Assembly: GCF_023380205.1 (NCBI RefSeq)
Contig: NZ_CP093361.1
Span: 1,054,001 to 1,118,000 of the forward strand
Source of the DNA: Nicoliella spurrieriana
GTDB taxonomy: Bacteria > Bacillota > Bacilli > Lactobacillales > Lactobacillaceae
DNA: 64,000 nucleotides
Direction: 5' to 3'
Shown: one piece after another, positions 40,740 to 49,523 of the stretch
Position numbering within the stretch: position 1 is the first letter of the stretch
Layout of the letters: each line of letters starts with the position of its first letter
Notes under the pieces: generated by a model
The model's database searches: none
Told to the model about the DNA's origin: nothing
The model's input: only the letters and a program-made list of their open reading frames with translations
Made by a program: the position numbers and the translations under genes

Positions 40740-43232
40740 TTGGACCAATCAATGGATCTATTTAATGATGATCATTCGACTGCAAATGATCATCAGTTAT
40801 TTGTGGTCGGCAGTATCCGAGCAATTTTTTTTGAAAGTCAAGATAATTTCTATAAGGTCCTATCAGTGCAAATCAAAGAACGTAACTTTGATTGGGATGC
40901 GGATGAGATTGTATTAGTGGGTAGTTTTGGCGATGTTGATCAGGATACGGAATATCGCTTTTATGGCAAACTAGTTGATCATTATAAGTATGGGAAGCAA
41001 TTCAGTGTTGATCATTATGAAAGCGAGACTCCTACAACAGCTAAGGGGTTGACTGCCTACTTAGCTAGTGATGACTTTCCTGGAATTGGTGCTAAAACTG
41101 CTGAAAAAATCGTTACAATGCTAGGTACGGACTTAATCCCTAAAATATTAAATGATTCAAGCGTTTTGGATCCAATTGGATTATCTGCAAAACAAAAGAA
41201 GACACTAGTTTCGGGAGTTCAAAACCATGATGGGGTTGAACAAATTATCATTGGGCTAAATGGTTATGGATTTGGAAGCAACTTATCAGCTAAAATTTAT
41301 AATTGCTATAAGGAAAAGACCCTCTCGATCATTAAGGAGAATCCTTATCAATTAGTTGAAGATATCAATGGAATTAGTTTTAAAAAAGCAGATCGAATTG
41401 CTAGTGAATTAGGTTTTGAAAATAATTCACCTGGACGACTACGGGCAGGAATCATGACTGCGTTAGATAAGCTAGCTTTAAGTAATGGTGGCACCTATAC
41501 TAATGTACGTTCACTGGTTTTGGAGTCATTGGAATTATTGAATGGTAGTCGTGATGGATCAATTGGCGCGAATGAACTAGGTAAGCAAGTGGTTGCCTTA
41601 GCGCGTGAACAAAAAATTGTTGGCGAGGATAATCGAGTTTACCTTAAAAAATTATATGATGCAGAATGGGAAATTGCTGATAATTTAAATCGCCTGAATA
41701 AGGCTGGGGATGATACTCAAGCAACCTCAGATGAACAGGTGGATAAAATGATTAACCGGATTGAATTAGAAAATCAGATTGATTATGATGAATCGCAAAT
41801 TAACGCTCTTAAAATGGCAATGAAATCATCGGTCTTTTTACTGACTGGTGGTCCTGGAACCGGAAAAACCACGATTATTAAGGGGATTTTATCTCTATAT
41901 GCAAAAATAAATGACTTATCACTATCAATTAAGGATTATGATGAATCACCATACCCATTCTTATTAGCAGCGCCCACTGGACGTGCAGCCAAACGGATGC
42001 GAGAAACCACTGGTGCAGAAGCTAGCACGATTCATAAGTTATTAGGCCTTAACATTAATAACGAATCGCAGGATGATGATTTTGAAAGTCGTGAAGTCAC
42101 TGGACAAATTTTAATTATTGATGAAATGTCAATGGTTGACACCTATTTATTTAGGACGCTAATTAAAGCGATTCCAGAGCATATGAAAGTGATTTTGGTT
42201 GGCGATCGAGATCAGTTACCTTCCGTTGGGCCTGGTCAAGTATTTAGTGACCTTCTGGAATCTCAGACATTACCTAGCTTAGAGTTAAATACCATTCACA
42301 GGCAAGATGATAAGTCTACAATTATTGAATTAGCACATGAAATCAAAAATGGTCGGTTACCAAGTGATTTTACCACTAATCAATCTGATCGCAGTTTTAT
42401 TGAGTGCAATGCAAAACAAGTGCAATCAGTAATTAAGCAGGTAATTGGGCGTGCACATCAACGGGGATTTAAGTCGACTGAATTACAGGTGTTAGCACCG
42501 ATGTATAAGGGCCCCATCGGCGTTAATAACTTAAACCAAATTGTCCAAGCAATTATGAATCCAAAGACCAGTCCGGATCAAAAGGAAGTAACGTTTAGGG
42601 ATGTTAATTATCGAATTGGTGACAAAGTCTTACAACTAGTTAATAGTCCTGAAAATAACGTATTTAATGGTGATATTGGTTTAATTACTAGTATTATTAC
42701 TGATGGTAAAAATAGTAGTCATGATAAGTTGGTGGTAGCATTTGATGATGCAGAAGTTACCTATCAAAGACGTGACTGGATCCAAATTACCCTGGCTTAT
42801 TGTACAACCATTCATAAAGCCCAGGGAAGTGAATTTAAGATGGTTTTATTGCCAATTGTTCCGCAATATACAAGAATGTTAAGAAGGAATTTATTATATA
42901 CAGCAATTACCCGAGCATCTAAATTACTGGTATTAGCAGGCGATATTAATTCGTTCAAACGATGTGTTCAAGATCCAGGAACTAGAAGAAATACTAGTTT
43001 AGCTGAACGCCTAATAGTGATAATTAAAGGGAGTCAACATGACCCAATTAGTAATCATCATGAAACTAAAGTTAATGAACAAGCAGATCGAAACAATCTA
43101 GATGTTAATAATGGGCAACTCCATAAAAACAATCAATCTGAACAGATGGTTTTGACGAACGAATTATTAAATAGTCATTCTATTGATCCAATGATTGGTA
43201 TGACAGGAATTAGTCCAGATCAATTTAACTAA
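40740..43232 (+). CDS. recD2: ATP-dependent RecD2-type DNA helicase
   Basis: An 830-residue superfamily 1B 5'-3' helicase of the kind found without RecBC. An N-terminal OB-like and helix-hairpin-helix region (GIGAKTAEKIV near residue 114) precedes the helicase core: Walker A GGPGTGKTT at 370-378, Walker B LIIDEMSMVD, and motif VI YTAITRASKLL. The C-terminal 70-80 residues are polar and poorly conserved. I use TTG 40740, seven bases after GGGGGA. The ATG at 40725 overlaps that site. Confidence 0.92.
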   Translation: MDQSMDLFNDDHSTANDHQLFVVGSIRAIFFESQDNFYKVLSVQIKERNFDWDADEIVLVGSFGDVDQDTEYRFYGKLVDHYKYGKQFSVDHYESETPTTAKGLTAYLASDDFPGIGAKTAEKIVTMLGTDLIPKILNDSSVLDPIGLSAKQKKTLVSGVQNHDGVEQIIIGLNGYGFGSNLSAKIYNCYKEKTLSIIKENPYQLVEDINGISFKKADRIASELGFENNSPGRLRAGIMTALDKLALSNGGTYTNVRSLVLESLELLNGSRDGSIGANELGKQVVALAREQKIVGEDNRVYLKKLYDAEWEIADNLNRLNKAGDDTQATSDEQVDKMINRIELENQIDYDESQINALKMAMKSSVFLLTGGPGTGKTTIIKGILSLYAKINDLSLSIKDYDESPYPFLLAAPTGRAAKRMRETTGAEASTIHKLLGLNINNESQDDDFESREVTGQILIIDEMSMVDTYLFRTLIKAIPEHMKVILVGDRDQLPSVGPGQVFSDLLESQTLPSLELNTIHRQDDKSTIIELAHEIKNGRLPSDFTTNQSDRSFIECNAKQVQSVIKQVIGRAHQRGFKSTELQVLAPMYKGPIGVNNLNQIVQAIMNPKTSPDQKEVTFRDVNYRIGDKVLQLVNSPENNVFNGDIGLITSIITDGKNSSHDKLVVAFDDAEVTYQRRDWIQITLAYCTTIHKAQGSEFKMVLLPIVPQYTRMLRRNLLYTAITRASKLLVLAGDINSFKRCVQDPGTRRNTSLAERLIVIIKGSQHDPISNHHETKVNEQADRNNLDVNNGQLHKNNQSEQMVLTNELLNSHSIDPMIGMTGISPDQFN

Positions 43233-43274
43233 TGATTGAAAAAATAAGTCGTGTGTTATATGATTATACTTGTT

Positions 43275-43280
43275 TATAAT
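43275..43280 (+). promoter_or_regulatory. Promoter -10 candidate for oppA
   Basis: TATAAT within GTTTATAATAAGTAA. The same 15-base word precedes the phosphatase gene at 39263-39277. The -35 region is poor. Confidence 0.4.
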
Positions 43281-43302
43281 AAGTAATAAGGGATGAGAAT
43301 AC

Positions 43303-44949
43303 ATGGATAAATTGAGTAATCGAATCAAGACGATTGCAATTAGTTTGACTATTCCATTAACGGCTGTTTTATTAACTGCTTGTGGTCAAAATAACTCAAC
43401 TAATAACAATAGAACGACTTTAAACTTAAGTTATTCTACTCCGATTTCCACAATGGATAATTCAAAGGCAAACGATTCTGCTAGTTTGACAATGTTGAAT
43501 CATACTGGGGATGGGTTGTATCGTAATGGCAAGAATGGTGAATCAATTCCTGCATTGGCAGTTAAGAAAACCGTTTCTAAGGATGGTTTAACTTATACAT
43601 TTGATTTACGGAAGAATGTTGAATGGAGTGACGGAACCAAGGTCACTGCAAAGGACTTTGTTTATGCTTGGCGAAGGACAGCTAATCCAAAGACAGCAGC
43701 TCAGTATGGATATCTGTATAGTCAAATTCATAACTACAAGGCAATTCAAAGTGGTAAGTTAAATCCGGATTCATTAGGCGTTAAGGCAGATGGCGACTAT
43801 AAGTTAGTGGTTAAGTTAGATAAACCAGTCCCTTACTTTACTAAGTTACTAGCCTTTCCTGTCTTTTTCCCACAGGAACAAAAAGTGGTTGAAAAATATG
43901 GAAGTAAGTATGGGACGAATAGTTCCACGATTACTTCTGATGGTCCATTTATATTAAAGGATTGGAATGGGACTGGAGATACCTGGAAATTAGTTAAAAA
44001 TAATCGTTACTGGGATAAGAAGAATGTCCATTTAAAGGATATTAATATTCAAGTTAGCACTGATCCATCGACAACTTTGAAGTTATTCCAACAAAATAAA
44101 TTGGATTCAACTCCATTGAATGGGACCCAGGTTGCTAACTATCGTCATAATAAGGCATTTAGATCATATATCGGTGGTTCTACCGTTTACATGCTAACGA
44201 ATGAGAAAAAGCTTAGTATCTTTAAGAATGCTGATGCTAGAAGGGCGCTTTCACTAGCAATCAACCGAAAGAATTTGGTATCAAACGTATTACGGGATGG
44301 TTCCATTACACCAGCTGGATTTATTCCAAGTGTTTTAAATGATTTTAAGATCAAGGGCACAAATGAGAACTTTAAACAGGCTGCTGCATATCCACAGGGA
44401 GTTGCTTACGACCTACCAAAGGCGAAGGAACTATGGAAGCAAGCCCTTGCGCAAAGTGGTAAGAAGAAGCTAACCGTTAATTTAATGACTGATGATGATT
44501 ACACTACAAAACAGGTTGCTGAGTTTTTACAAGCTCAACTACAGAAGTTACCTGGATTAAAGGTTAATTTAAATAACATCCCTAATAAAGTCCGGATGAG
44601 TCGTCAAGATAGTGGTAATTTTGATATTGTCCTTACTAAATGGGGAGCTGATTTCAATGACCCAACTAACTTCTTAGATTTACTGACATCTGATAGTACC
44701 TTTAACTTTGGTAAGTGGAGTAACTCAGAATATGATCAATTAATGAACAAGGCTAATAATCAAGATGCTAATAATCCTAAGCAACGGGCTTATGATATGG
44801 CAAATGCTGAAAAGATTCTAATGAAGGATCAAGGAGTTATTCCGGTGTACGAACCCGCTACTACTGAATTATGGAATCCAAACGTTAAGGGATACGTCTG
44901 GAGTCCAACTGGAATGAGTCGTAACTGGAAGGGAATTTCAATTAAATAG
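43303..44949 (+). CDS. Oligopeptide ABC transporter substrate-binding lipoprotein
   Basis: A 548-residue extracytoplasmic binding protein of the OppA/SBP family 5. The N-terminal signal ends in a lipobox LTAC with the lipidated Cys27. The fold signature GLTYTFDLRKNVEWSDGTKVTAKDF-like region is near residue 85-110. It should catch peptides for an Opp permease. No oppBCDF genes are nearby, so it is a solitary binding protein that must share a transporter encoded elsewhere, or serve as a chaperone or signal receptor. Terminators flank it. Confidence 0.9.
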   Translation: MDKLSNRIKTIAISLTIPLTAVLLTACGQNNSTNNNRTTLNLSYSTPISTMDNSKANDSASLTMLNHTGDGLYRNGKNGESIPALAVKKTVSKDGLTYTFDLRKNVEWSDGTKVTAKDFVYAWRRTANPKTAAQYGYLYSQIHNYKAIQSGKLNPDSLGVKADGDYKLVVKLDKPVPYFTKLLAFPVFFPQEQKVVEKYGSKYGTNSSTITSDGPFILKDWNGTGDTWKLVKNNRYWDKKNVHLKDINIQVSTDPSTTLKLFQQNKLDSTPLNGTQVANYRHNKAFRSYIGGSTVYMLTNEKKLSIFKNADARRALSLAINRKNLVSNVLRDGSITPAGFIPSVLNDFKIKGTNENFKQAAAYPQGVAYDLPKAKELWKQALAQSGKKKLTVNLMTDDDYTTKQVAEFLQAQLQKLPGLKVNLNNIPNKVRMSRQDSGNFDIVLTKWGADFNDPTNFLDLLTSDSTFNFGKWSNSEYDQLMNKANNQDANNPKQRAYDMANAEKILMKDQGVIPVYEPATTELWNPNVKGYVWSPTGMSRNWKGISIK

Positions 44950-44959
44950 TTACTAAATT

Positions 44960-44988
44960 AAGGATTGTCAAACTGGCAGTCCTTTTTT
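44960..44988 (+). terminator. Terminator after oppA
   Basis: AAGGATTG/CAGTCCTTTTTT hairpin with a T-run. Confidence 0.75.
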
Positions 44989-45000
44989 AGTTTGAATTTC

Positions 45001-45029
45001 TTGACTGGTTTTATAAACCACCTTATCAT
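45001..45029 (+). promoter_or_regulatory. Promoter candidate for the aldo/keto reductase gene
   Basis: TTGACT (45001-45006), 17 bases, TATCAT (45024-45029). Confidence 0.45.
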
Positions 45030-45067
45030 TTATTTAGATAATTTAATTTCAAACTAGGAGTGAGTTT

Positions 45068-46054
45068 ATGTATAAAGCAAGCGATAATCGTTACGATAAT
45101 GTTCATGTAAGAAGAGCTGGTAATTCTGGACTACAGTTACCTGCATTATCATTTGGAATGTGGCATAGTTTTGGTGATGATGCTAATTTTAAAGATAGTG
45201 AAGCAGCAATGTTAGCTGCTTTTGATCGGGGCATTTTTAGTTTTGATTTGGCTAATAACTATGGACCAGGATCAGGTGCTGCTGAAAGAATGTTTGGGCA
45301 GGTCTATCGGGCAGATTTAAAACCATATCGAGATGAATTAATCATTACTACTAAAGCTGGTTATCATATGTGGCCAGGAGTATATGGTTCATTTTCATCT
45401 AAAAAAACGTTAGTTGCTGCTCTCGACCGTAGTTTAAAGCGGATGGGTCTTGACTACGTTGATATTTACTATAGCCATCGTTTTGACCCAAATACGAGCC
45501 TTGAGGAAACTGCTGAAGCGCTTGATGGAATCGTTAGAGCAGGAAAGGCACTATACATCGGAATCTCTAATTACTATAGTAAAGAGGAACAAGAAATTAT
45601 GAAGTACTTTAAAGAACTTCATACTCCATTTGTAGTTAATCAAATGTCTTATAATCTTCTTAACCGTGAAATTGAAAACGATGGGACAATTGATGCACTT
45701 AGCAATGCTCAAAAGGGATTAGTTGCTTACGGTCCACTTGCCGAAGGATTACTAACTGATAAATACTTGAATGGCATTCCGGATTCGATTCACTTGCATA
45801 GCACGAATAACTTTTTAGTTAAAAATGGGACTGAAAGTGCCGTGAAGCGAATTAATGCTTTAAATGAAATTGCTAAAAATAGAAATCAAAGTTTAGCTCA
45901 AATGAGTTTAGCATGGTTATTAAATAATCCTAATGTTACTAGTGTAATTACTGGGGTATCTAAGATTAATCACTTGGAATCAAATTTAAAGGCATTGGAT
46001 AATCTTTCATTTACTGCTGACGAATTAACAGCAATTGATAAAATTACTAAATAA
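45068..46054 (+). CDS. Aldo/keto reductase, YghZ-like
   Basis: A 328-residue TIM-barrel NADPH oxidoreductase resembling YghZ/GprA-type reductases of glyceraldehyde-3-phosphate and methylglyoxal. The catalytic tetrad is visible: Asp and Tyr in FDLANNYGPG (about residue 58-65), Lys in TTKAGYH and His in YYSHRFD. It probably detoxifies reactive aldehydes. It is a single-gene unit between two terminators. Confidence 0.88.
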   Translation: MYKASDNRYDNVHVRRAGNSGLQLPALSFGMWHSFGDDANFKDSEAAMLAAFDRGIFSFDLANNYGPGSGAAERMFGQVYRADLKPYRDELIITTKAGYHMWPGVYGSFSSKKTLVAALDRSLKRMGLDYVDIYYSHRFDPNTSLEETAEALDGIVRAGKALYIGISNYYSKEEQEIMKYFKELHTPFVVNQMSYNLLNREIENDGTIDALSNAQKGLVAYGPLAEGLLTDKYLNGIPDSIHLHSTNNFLVKNGTESAVKRINALNEIAKNRNQSLAQMSLAWLLNNPNVTSVITGVSKINHLESNLKALDNLSFTADELTAIDKITK

Positions 46055-46081
46055 AAAGATAATATTTGTATTATTACTTTC

Positions 46082-46110
46082 AAAGAACAGCGAATAGCTG
46101 TTCTTTTTTT
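46082..46110 (+). terminator. Terminator after the aldo/keto reductase gene
   Basis: AAAGAACAGC/GCTGTTCTTTTTTT hairpin with a five-base loop. Confidence 0.9.
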
Positions 46111-46142
46111 ATAAAACTCAAGTTTTTTACAATTCAATGCGT

Positions 46143-46148
46143 TATAAT
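46143..46148 (+). promoter_or_regulatory. Promoter -10 candidate for the antiporter-argR unit
   Basis: TATAAT about 67 bases before the antiporter ATG; the -35 region (CAAGTT/TTTTTT) is weak. Confidence 0.4.
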
Positions 46149-46214
46149 GGATAAATGTGTCTTATATACATGAAATCGAATAATTATAAATAATGATTAA
46201 GGAGCGATGTTATA

Positions 46215-47645
46215 ATGCCACAGGGGCATAAGTTAAGTCTGCTTGAATTAGTCGGATTAGTGATTGGGGCGATTATCGGTGGCGGAGTTTTCAATATTAT
46301 GCATGATATTGCAGTGGGAGCTGGTCCTGGTGCTGTCATCATTGGATGGATCATTACAGCAGTTGGAATGCTTTCGTTAGCGTTTACTTTTCAAAATCTT
46401 ACTCAACAGCGTTCGGACTTAGATGCAGGAGTCTTTAGTTATGCAGAGGCTGGTTTTGGTAAGTATATGGGATTTAATTCTGCCTGGGGATATTGGCTTT
46501 CTACTCTTTTAGGAACCGTTGGTTATGCAACGCTATTAATGAGTGCAGTGGCTTATTTTTTACCAATTTTTGGAAACGGTCAAAATATTTGGTCCATTTT
46601 AGTGGCATCCGTAGTACTATGGGGATGCCATTTTATGATTTTACGAGGAATTGAATCTGCATCATTTATTAACGTGATTATTACAATTGCTAAGTTGATT
46701 CCTATTTTTTTATTTATTTTAATTATGATTATTTCATTTCGTTTAAACATTTTTACTGCTGATTTTTGGTTCACTAATAATGAACATTTTGAATTAAATG
46801 ATGTTTTATCCCAGGTGAGAAGTACAATGCTAGTAACCGTTTGGGTTTTTATTGGCATTGAGGGCGCAGTGGTGTTTTCAAGTCGGGCTAAGAAACGTTC
46901 TGACGTTGGGAAAGCAACTGTTTTAGGACTTTCCATTGTGATTTTAATTTATATGTTGATTACGTTGCTTTCATTTGGAGTTATGAAACAATCAGGATTA
47001 TCACATCTAAGTCAACCGGCAATGGCTGCATTATTAGAAAAAGTGGTTGGAAAGTGGGGAGCGATTGTGGTTAACTTGGGATTGATTATTTCTGTTGCTG
47101 GAGCATGGCTATCATTTACCATGTTTGCTGGTCAATTGCCATATGAAGCGGCCAAAGTGGGCACCTTTCCTAAATTTTTTACTAGGGATAATCAAAATGG
47201 GGCGCCAGTTAATTCACTGATAGTTACCAACGTCGTAGTTCAATTGTTTATGTTTACATTCTTATTTACTAGTAGTGCGTATAACTTATTTTATTCAATT
47301 GCTAGTTCGGCAATTTTGATTCCGTATGCTTTCTCTGCTTTTTACCAATTGAAGTATTCGATCCAAACCGATCGAAGTCCAAAGCAAATTAAAAATATAA
47401 TCATTGGTGTAGTAGCTAGTGTTTATACTTGCTGGTTATTATTTTCTGCTGGAATTCATTTTATTCTTTTAATTTCGATTTTGTTTATGTTTGGAATTCC
47501 CGTTTTTTACTACTTACAAAAATATGATAATCATCATTCACACATATTCAAATGGTATGAAAAAATAATTGCACTGGCAATTTTAATTTTAGGGATCTAC
47601 TCATTGTTGGGATTGTTTTTAGGATACACTAGTTTCTCTTATTAA
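46215..47645 (+). CDS. APC-superfamily amino-acid antiporter, probably arginine/ornithine (ArcD type)
   Basis: A 476-residue transporter with about 12 membrane spans. The N-terminal substrate-binding break GLVIGAIIGGGVF and the ArcD-like VFIGIEGAVVFSSRAKKRSDVG segment (about residues 213-233) place it among basic amino acid/polyamine antiporters. An argR gene follows 13 bases after its stop, so arginine or ornithine exchange is a good inference. No arcA, arcB or arcC lies in the window. Other basic amino acids or polyamines are possible. Confidence 0.8.
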   Translation: MPQGHKLSLLELVGLVIGAIIGGGVFNIMHDIAVGAGPGAVIIGWIITAVGMLSLAFTFQNLTQQRSDLDAGVFSYAEAGFGKYMGFNSAWGYWLSTLLGTVGYATLLMSAVAYFLPIFGNGQNIWSILVASVVLWGCHFMILRGIESASFINVIITIAKLIPIFLFILIMIISFRLNIFTADFWFTNNEHFELNDVLSQVRSTMLVTVWVFIGIEGAVVFSSRAKKRSDVGKATVLGLSIVILIYMLITLLSFGVMKQSGLSHLSQPAMAALLEKVVGKWGAIVVNLGLIISVAGAWLSFTMFAGQLPYEAAKVGTFPKFFTRDNQNGAPVNSLIVTNVVVQLFMFTFLFTSSAYNLFYSIASSAILIPYAFSAFYQLKYSIQTDRSPKQIKNIIIGVVASVYTCWLLFSAGIHFILLISILFMFGIPVFYYLQKYDNHHSHIFKWYEKIIALAILILGIYSLLGLFLGYTSFSY

Positions 47646-47658
47646 GGAGTGATGTTAA

Positions 47659-48117
47659 ATGAAAAAAGAAGTAAGACAAGCTGCAATCGAAAGAATTATT
47701 AATCAGTTTCCAATTTCAAAACAAGAACAGCTGATGCATAAATTGAAGGAAGCTGGCATTAACGCTACTCAAGCTACCATTTCAAGAGACATTAGAGAAA
47801 TGAATATTATTAAGCAACAAGATGGTGATAAATGGCGGTATATGGTCTATAAAAATGATAATCCAAATGAATTAGCCCATTTATATGAATTAATTGAAGA
47901 TTCAGTAACATCAGCAGAACAGATTCAATTTATTAATATTGTTCATACCATTCCCAGTTATGCTAATAATTTAGCTGCGGTAATTGATGATTTAAAATTA
48001 GATAGTATTTCTGGGACGGTTGCCGGTCATGACACTGTCGTTATTTTTTCTGCTAATAATAATTATGCTGAGTCTGTCAATAAGATGTTTATGGACCATT
48101 TGAACATCGAGCTTTAA
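47659..48117 (+). CDS. argR: Arginine repressor ArgR/AhrC-family protein
   Basis: A 152-residue regulator. The N-terminal winged helix recognises ARG boxes (NATQATISRDIREMNI, about residues 35-50), and the C-terminal domain forms trimers and hexamers. The arginine-binding motif is GTVAGHDT: the first of the two aspartates in the usual GDDT is His124. It follows the antiporter after 13 bases, with GGAG upstream of its ATG, so a regulator-transporter pair is likely. The change may alter arginine response. Confidence 0.88.
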   Translation: MKKEVRQAAIERIINQFPISKQEQLMHKLKEAGINATQATISRDIREMNIIKQQDGDKWRYMVYKNDNPNELAHLYELIEDSVTSAEQIQFINIVHTIPSYANNLAAVIDDLKLDSISGTVAGHDTVVIFSANNNYAESVNKMFMDHLNIEL

Positions 48118-48136
48118 ATAAAATGAATTAAAACTA

Positions 48137-48165
48137 TTAACAAACTTATGAATTAGTGTTATATT
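48137..48165 (+). promoter_or_regulatory. Promoter for the 71-residue orphan gene
   Basis: TTAACA (48137-48142), 17 bases, TATATT (48160-48165), with an extended TG one base before the -10 hexamer. Confidence 0.65.
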
Positions 48166-48231
48166 ACCCTTACGCGACAATTTAAGTAACGAATTAATTA
48201 ATAAATTAAATAATTGTTAGGAGTGTTCACG

Positions 48232-48447
48232 GTGAGTAATAGATTTGAACTTTTGGTAGAATATAGACAGGCATTCAGGGAATTAGAGAATCTTAAAAAT
48301 AGCGAGGCAGCAAATGCTAAATTGCTATCAAATGGTCATAATACTATTACGATCGAACCTGAATACGGTAACAAAATGAAGACGCTAACTAAAAAATGTA
48401 ATACATTGAAAATGATTTTAGCAGCAATGGATGCTTCTGAAGATTAA
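48232..48447 (+). CDS. Small helical protein of unknown function
   Basis: A 71-residue soluble protein, mainly charged and likely helical (RFELLVEYRQAFRELENLK, TKKCNTLKMILAAMD). I do not recognise a family. Support for a real gene is good: a strong promoter, TAGGAG eight bases from GTG 48232, and a very stable terminator just after the stop. It stands alone, convergent with the lipid kinase gene. Confidence 0.75.
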   Translation: MSNRFELLVEYRQAFRELENLKNSEAANAKLLSNGHNTITIEPEYGNKMKTLTKKCNTLKMILAAMDASED

Positions 48448-48448
48448 T

Positions 48449-48491
48449 AAAACCCCTTAGGTATCAGTTAAATGACACCTAAGGGGTTTTT
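48449..48491. terminator. Bidirectional terminator between the orphan gene and the lipid kinase gene
   Basis: AAAACCCCTTAGGT/ACCTAAGGGGTTTTT, a 14-pair stem with T-runs on both strands. Confidence 0.92.
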
Positions 48492-48494
48492 AAA

Positions 48495-49448
48495 TTATTT
48501 AATGAATTTAAATGTTGTAATACCAAAATTGGCATTATAAAAATGACCACCAAGTTCTTCATTATCAATATTACCGTATTCAAGTGATGGAATACTAATC
48601 TTTAAATTATTACATTCAAATGAGTGCATAAATTTGAGCTTAGAACGTTTTCCAAGAAACATTAAAAGGATGCCCCAGGTAACTAGCAATATATTTTTAT
48701 TTTCCATTATCATAACGTTTAGTGCTGATTTAGAAATACTGGCATTGGGCATTATTTTTTTATTATTATCGAAATAAGGACCGTTATAAATAGCAAGCCA
48801 GACAACCCTTGTAAAATGAGATTTTTCACCGTTAACTGATATGGATAGGGGAAATTCATGGATTGCGTATAAATTGACTAAAATCCGCCAAAAACGTCTA
48901 ATTCTTTTGAAGTGATTCTGGAACCATTTCCAATGAAATCTAGATTTACTGCTTAGTAAATTGGATTCAAAACCAATTCCCATATTATTTAGAAAATAAT
49001 GGTAGCGTTCATTAAAGTTATTGAAATAATAACCTATGTTAATTGAATTAACCTGAGTGCTATTTAAAATTTGTTGTAACGCTGCCTGCCAATTTTTAGG
49101 GATCTTCATTTCTATTGCAAAATTATTATTTTTACCAGCTGGAATCAAAGCAATTGGCAAATCAATTAATTTATGATTATTTAAAATAGCATTTTTTTGT
49201 CCACTAATGACCTGATTCAGCGTTCCATCACCACCAATTACCAACAAAACGTTGTTAAACTGTTTGTCATTAGAATAATCCTTAGTGTACTGTTCAGTAA
49301 TCAACCTTGCATGATTATGATATTCAGTTATTCTATATTGATAATTAATATTGTTAGCATCTAAGGTATTTTTAATTAGTTGCCAAACATCCGCACTTTT
49401 ACCATCATTAGCAGTGGGGTTAATAATTATCAGGTATCTGGCTTGCAA
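48495..49448 (-). CDS. Diacylglycerol/lipid kinase family protein
   Basis: A 317-residue DAGK-catalytic-domain protein (YegS/DgkB group). The ATP-binding GGDGT is at residues 72-76 with IINPTAN at the N-terminus. Such enzymes phosphorylate diacylglycerol, recycling the lipid released by LtaS, though other lipid substrates are possible. It is AT-rich and follows rnjA on the same strand, beyond a terminator. Confidence 0.85.
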   Translation of the reverse strand: MQARYLIIINPTANDGKSADVWQLIKNTLDANNINYQYRITEYHNHARLITEQYTKDYSNDKQFNNVLLVIGGDGTLNQVISGQKNAILNNHKLIDLPIALIPAGKNNNFAIEMKIPKNWQAALQQILNSTQVNSINIGYYFNNFNERYHYFLNNMGIGFESNLLSSKSRFHWKWFQNHFKRIRRFWRILVNLYAIHEFPLSISVNGEKSHFTRVVWLAIYNGPYFDNNKKIMPNASISKSALNVMIMENKNILLVTWGILLMFLGKRSKLKFMHSFECNNLKISIPSLEYGNIDNEELGGHFYNANFGITTFKFIK

Positions 49449-49489
49449 TGGGTTTACGCTCCTTTATAAGTTATTTAAATCGATTATCT

Positions 49490-49521
49490 AAAAAAGCGAA
49501 TTCATTCAGGAATTCGCTTTT
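49490..49521 (-). terminator. Terminator after rnjA
   Basis: AAAAGCGAATTC (49492-49503) and GAATTCGCTTTT (49510-49521) form a 12-pair stem; the minus strand has the T-run, just after the rnjA stop. Confidence 0.88.
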
Positions 49522-49523
49522 CA

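Noticed and set aside
46580-46936. 118-codon minus-strand frame in the antiporter gene
   Set aside because: Shadow of a membrane protein gene; no start signal.
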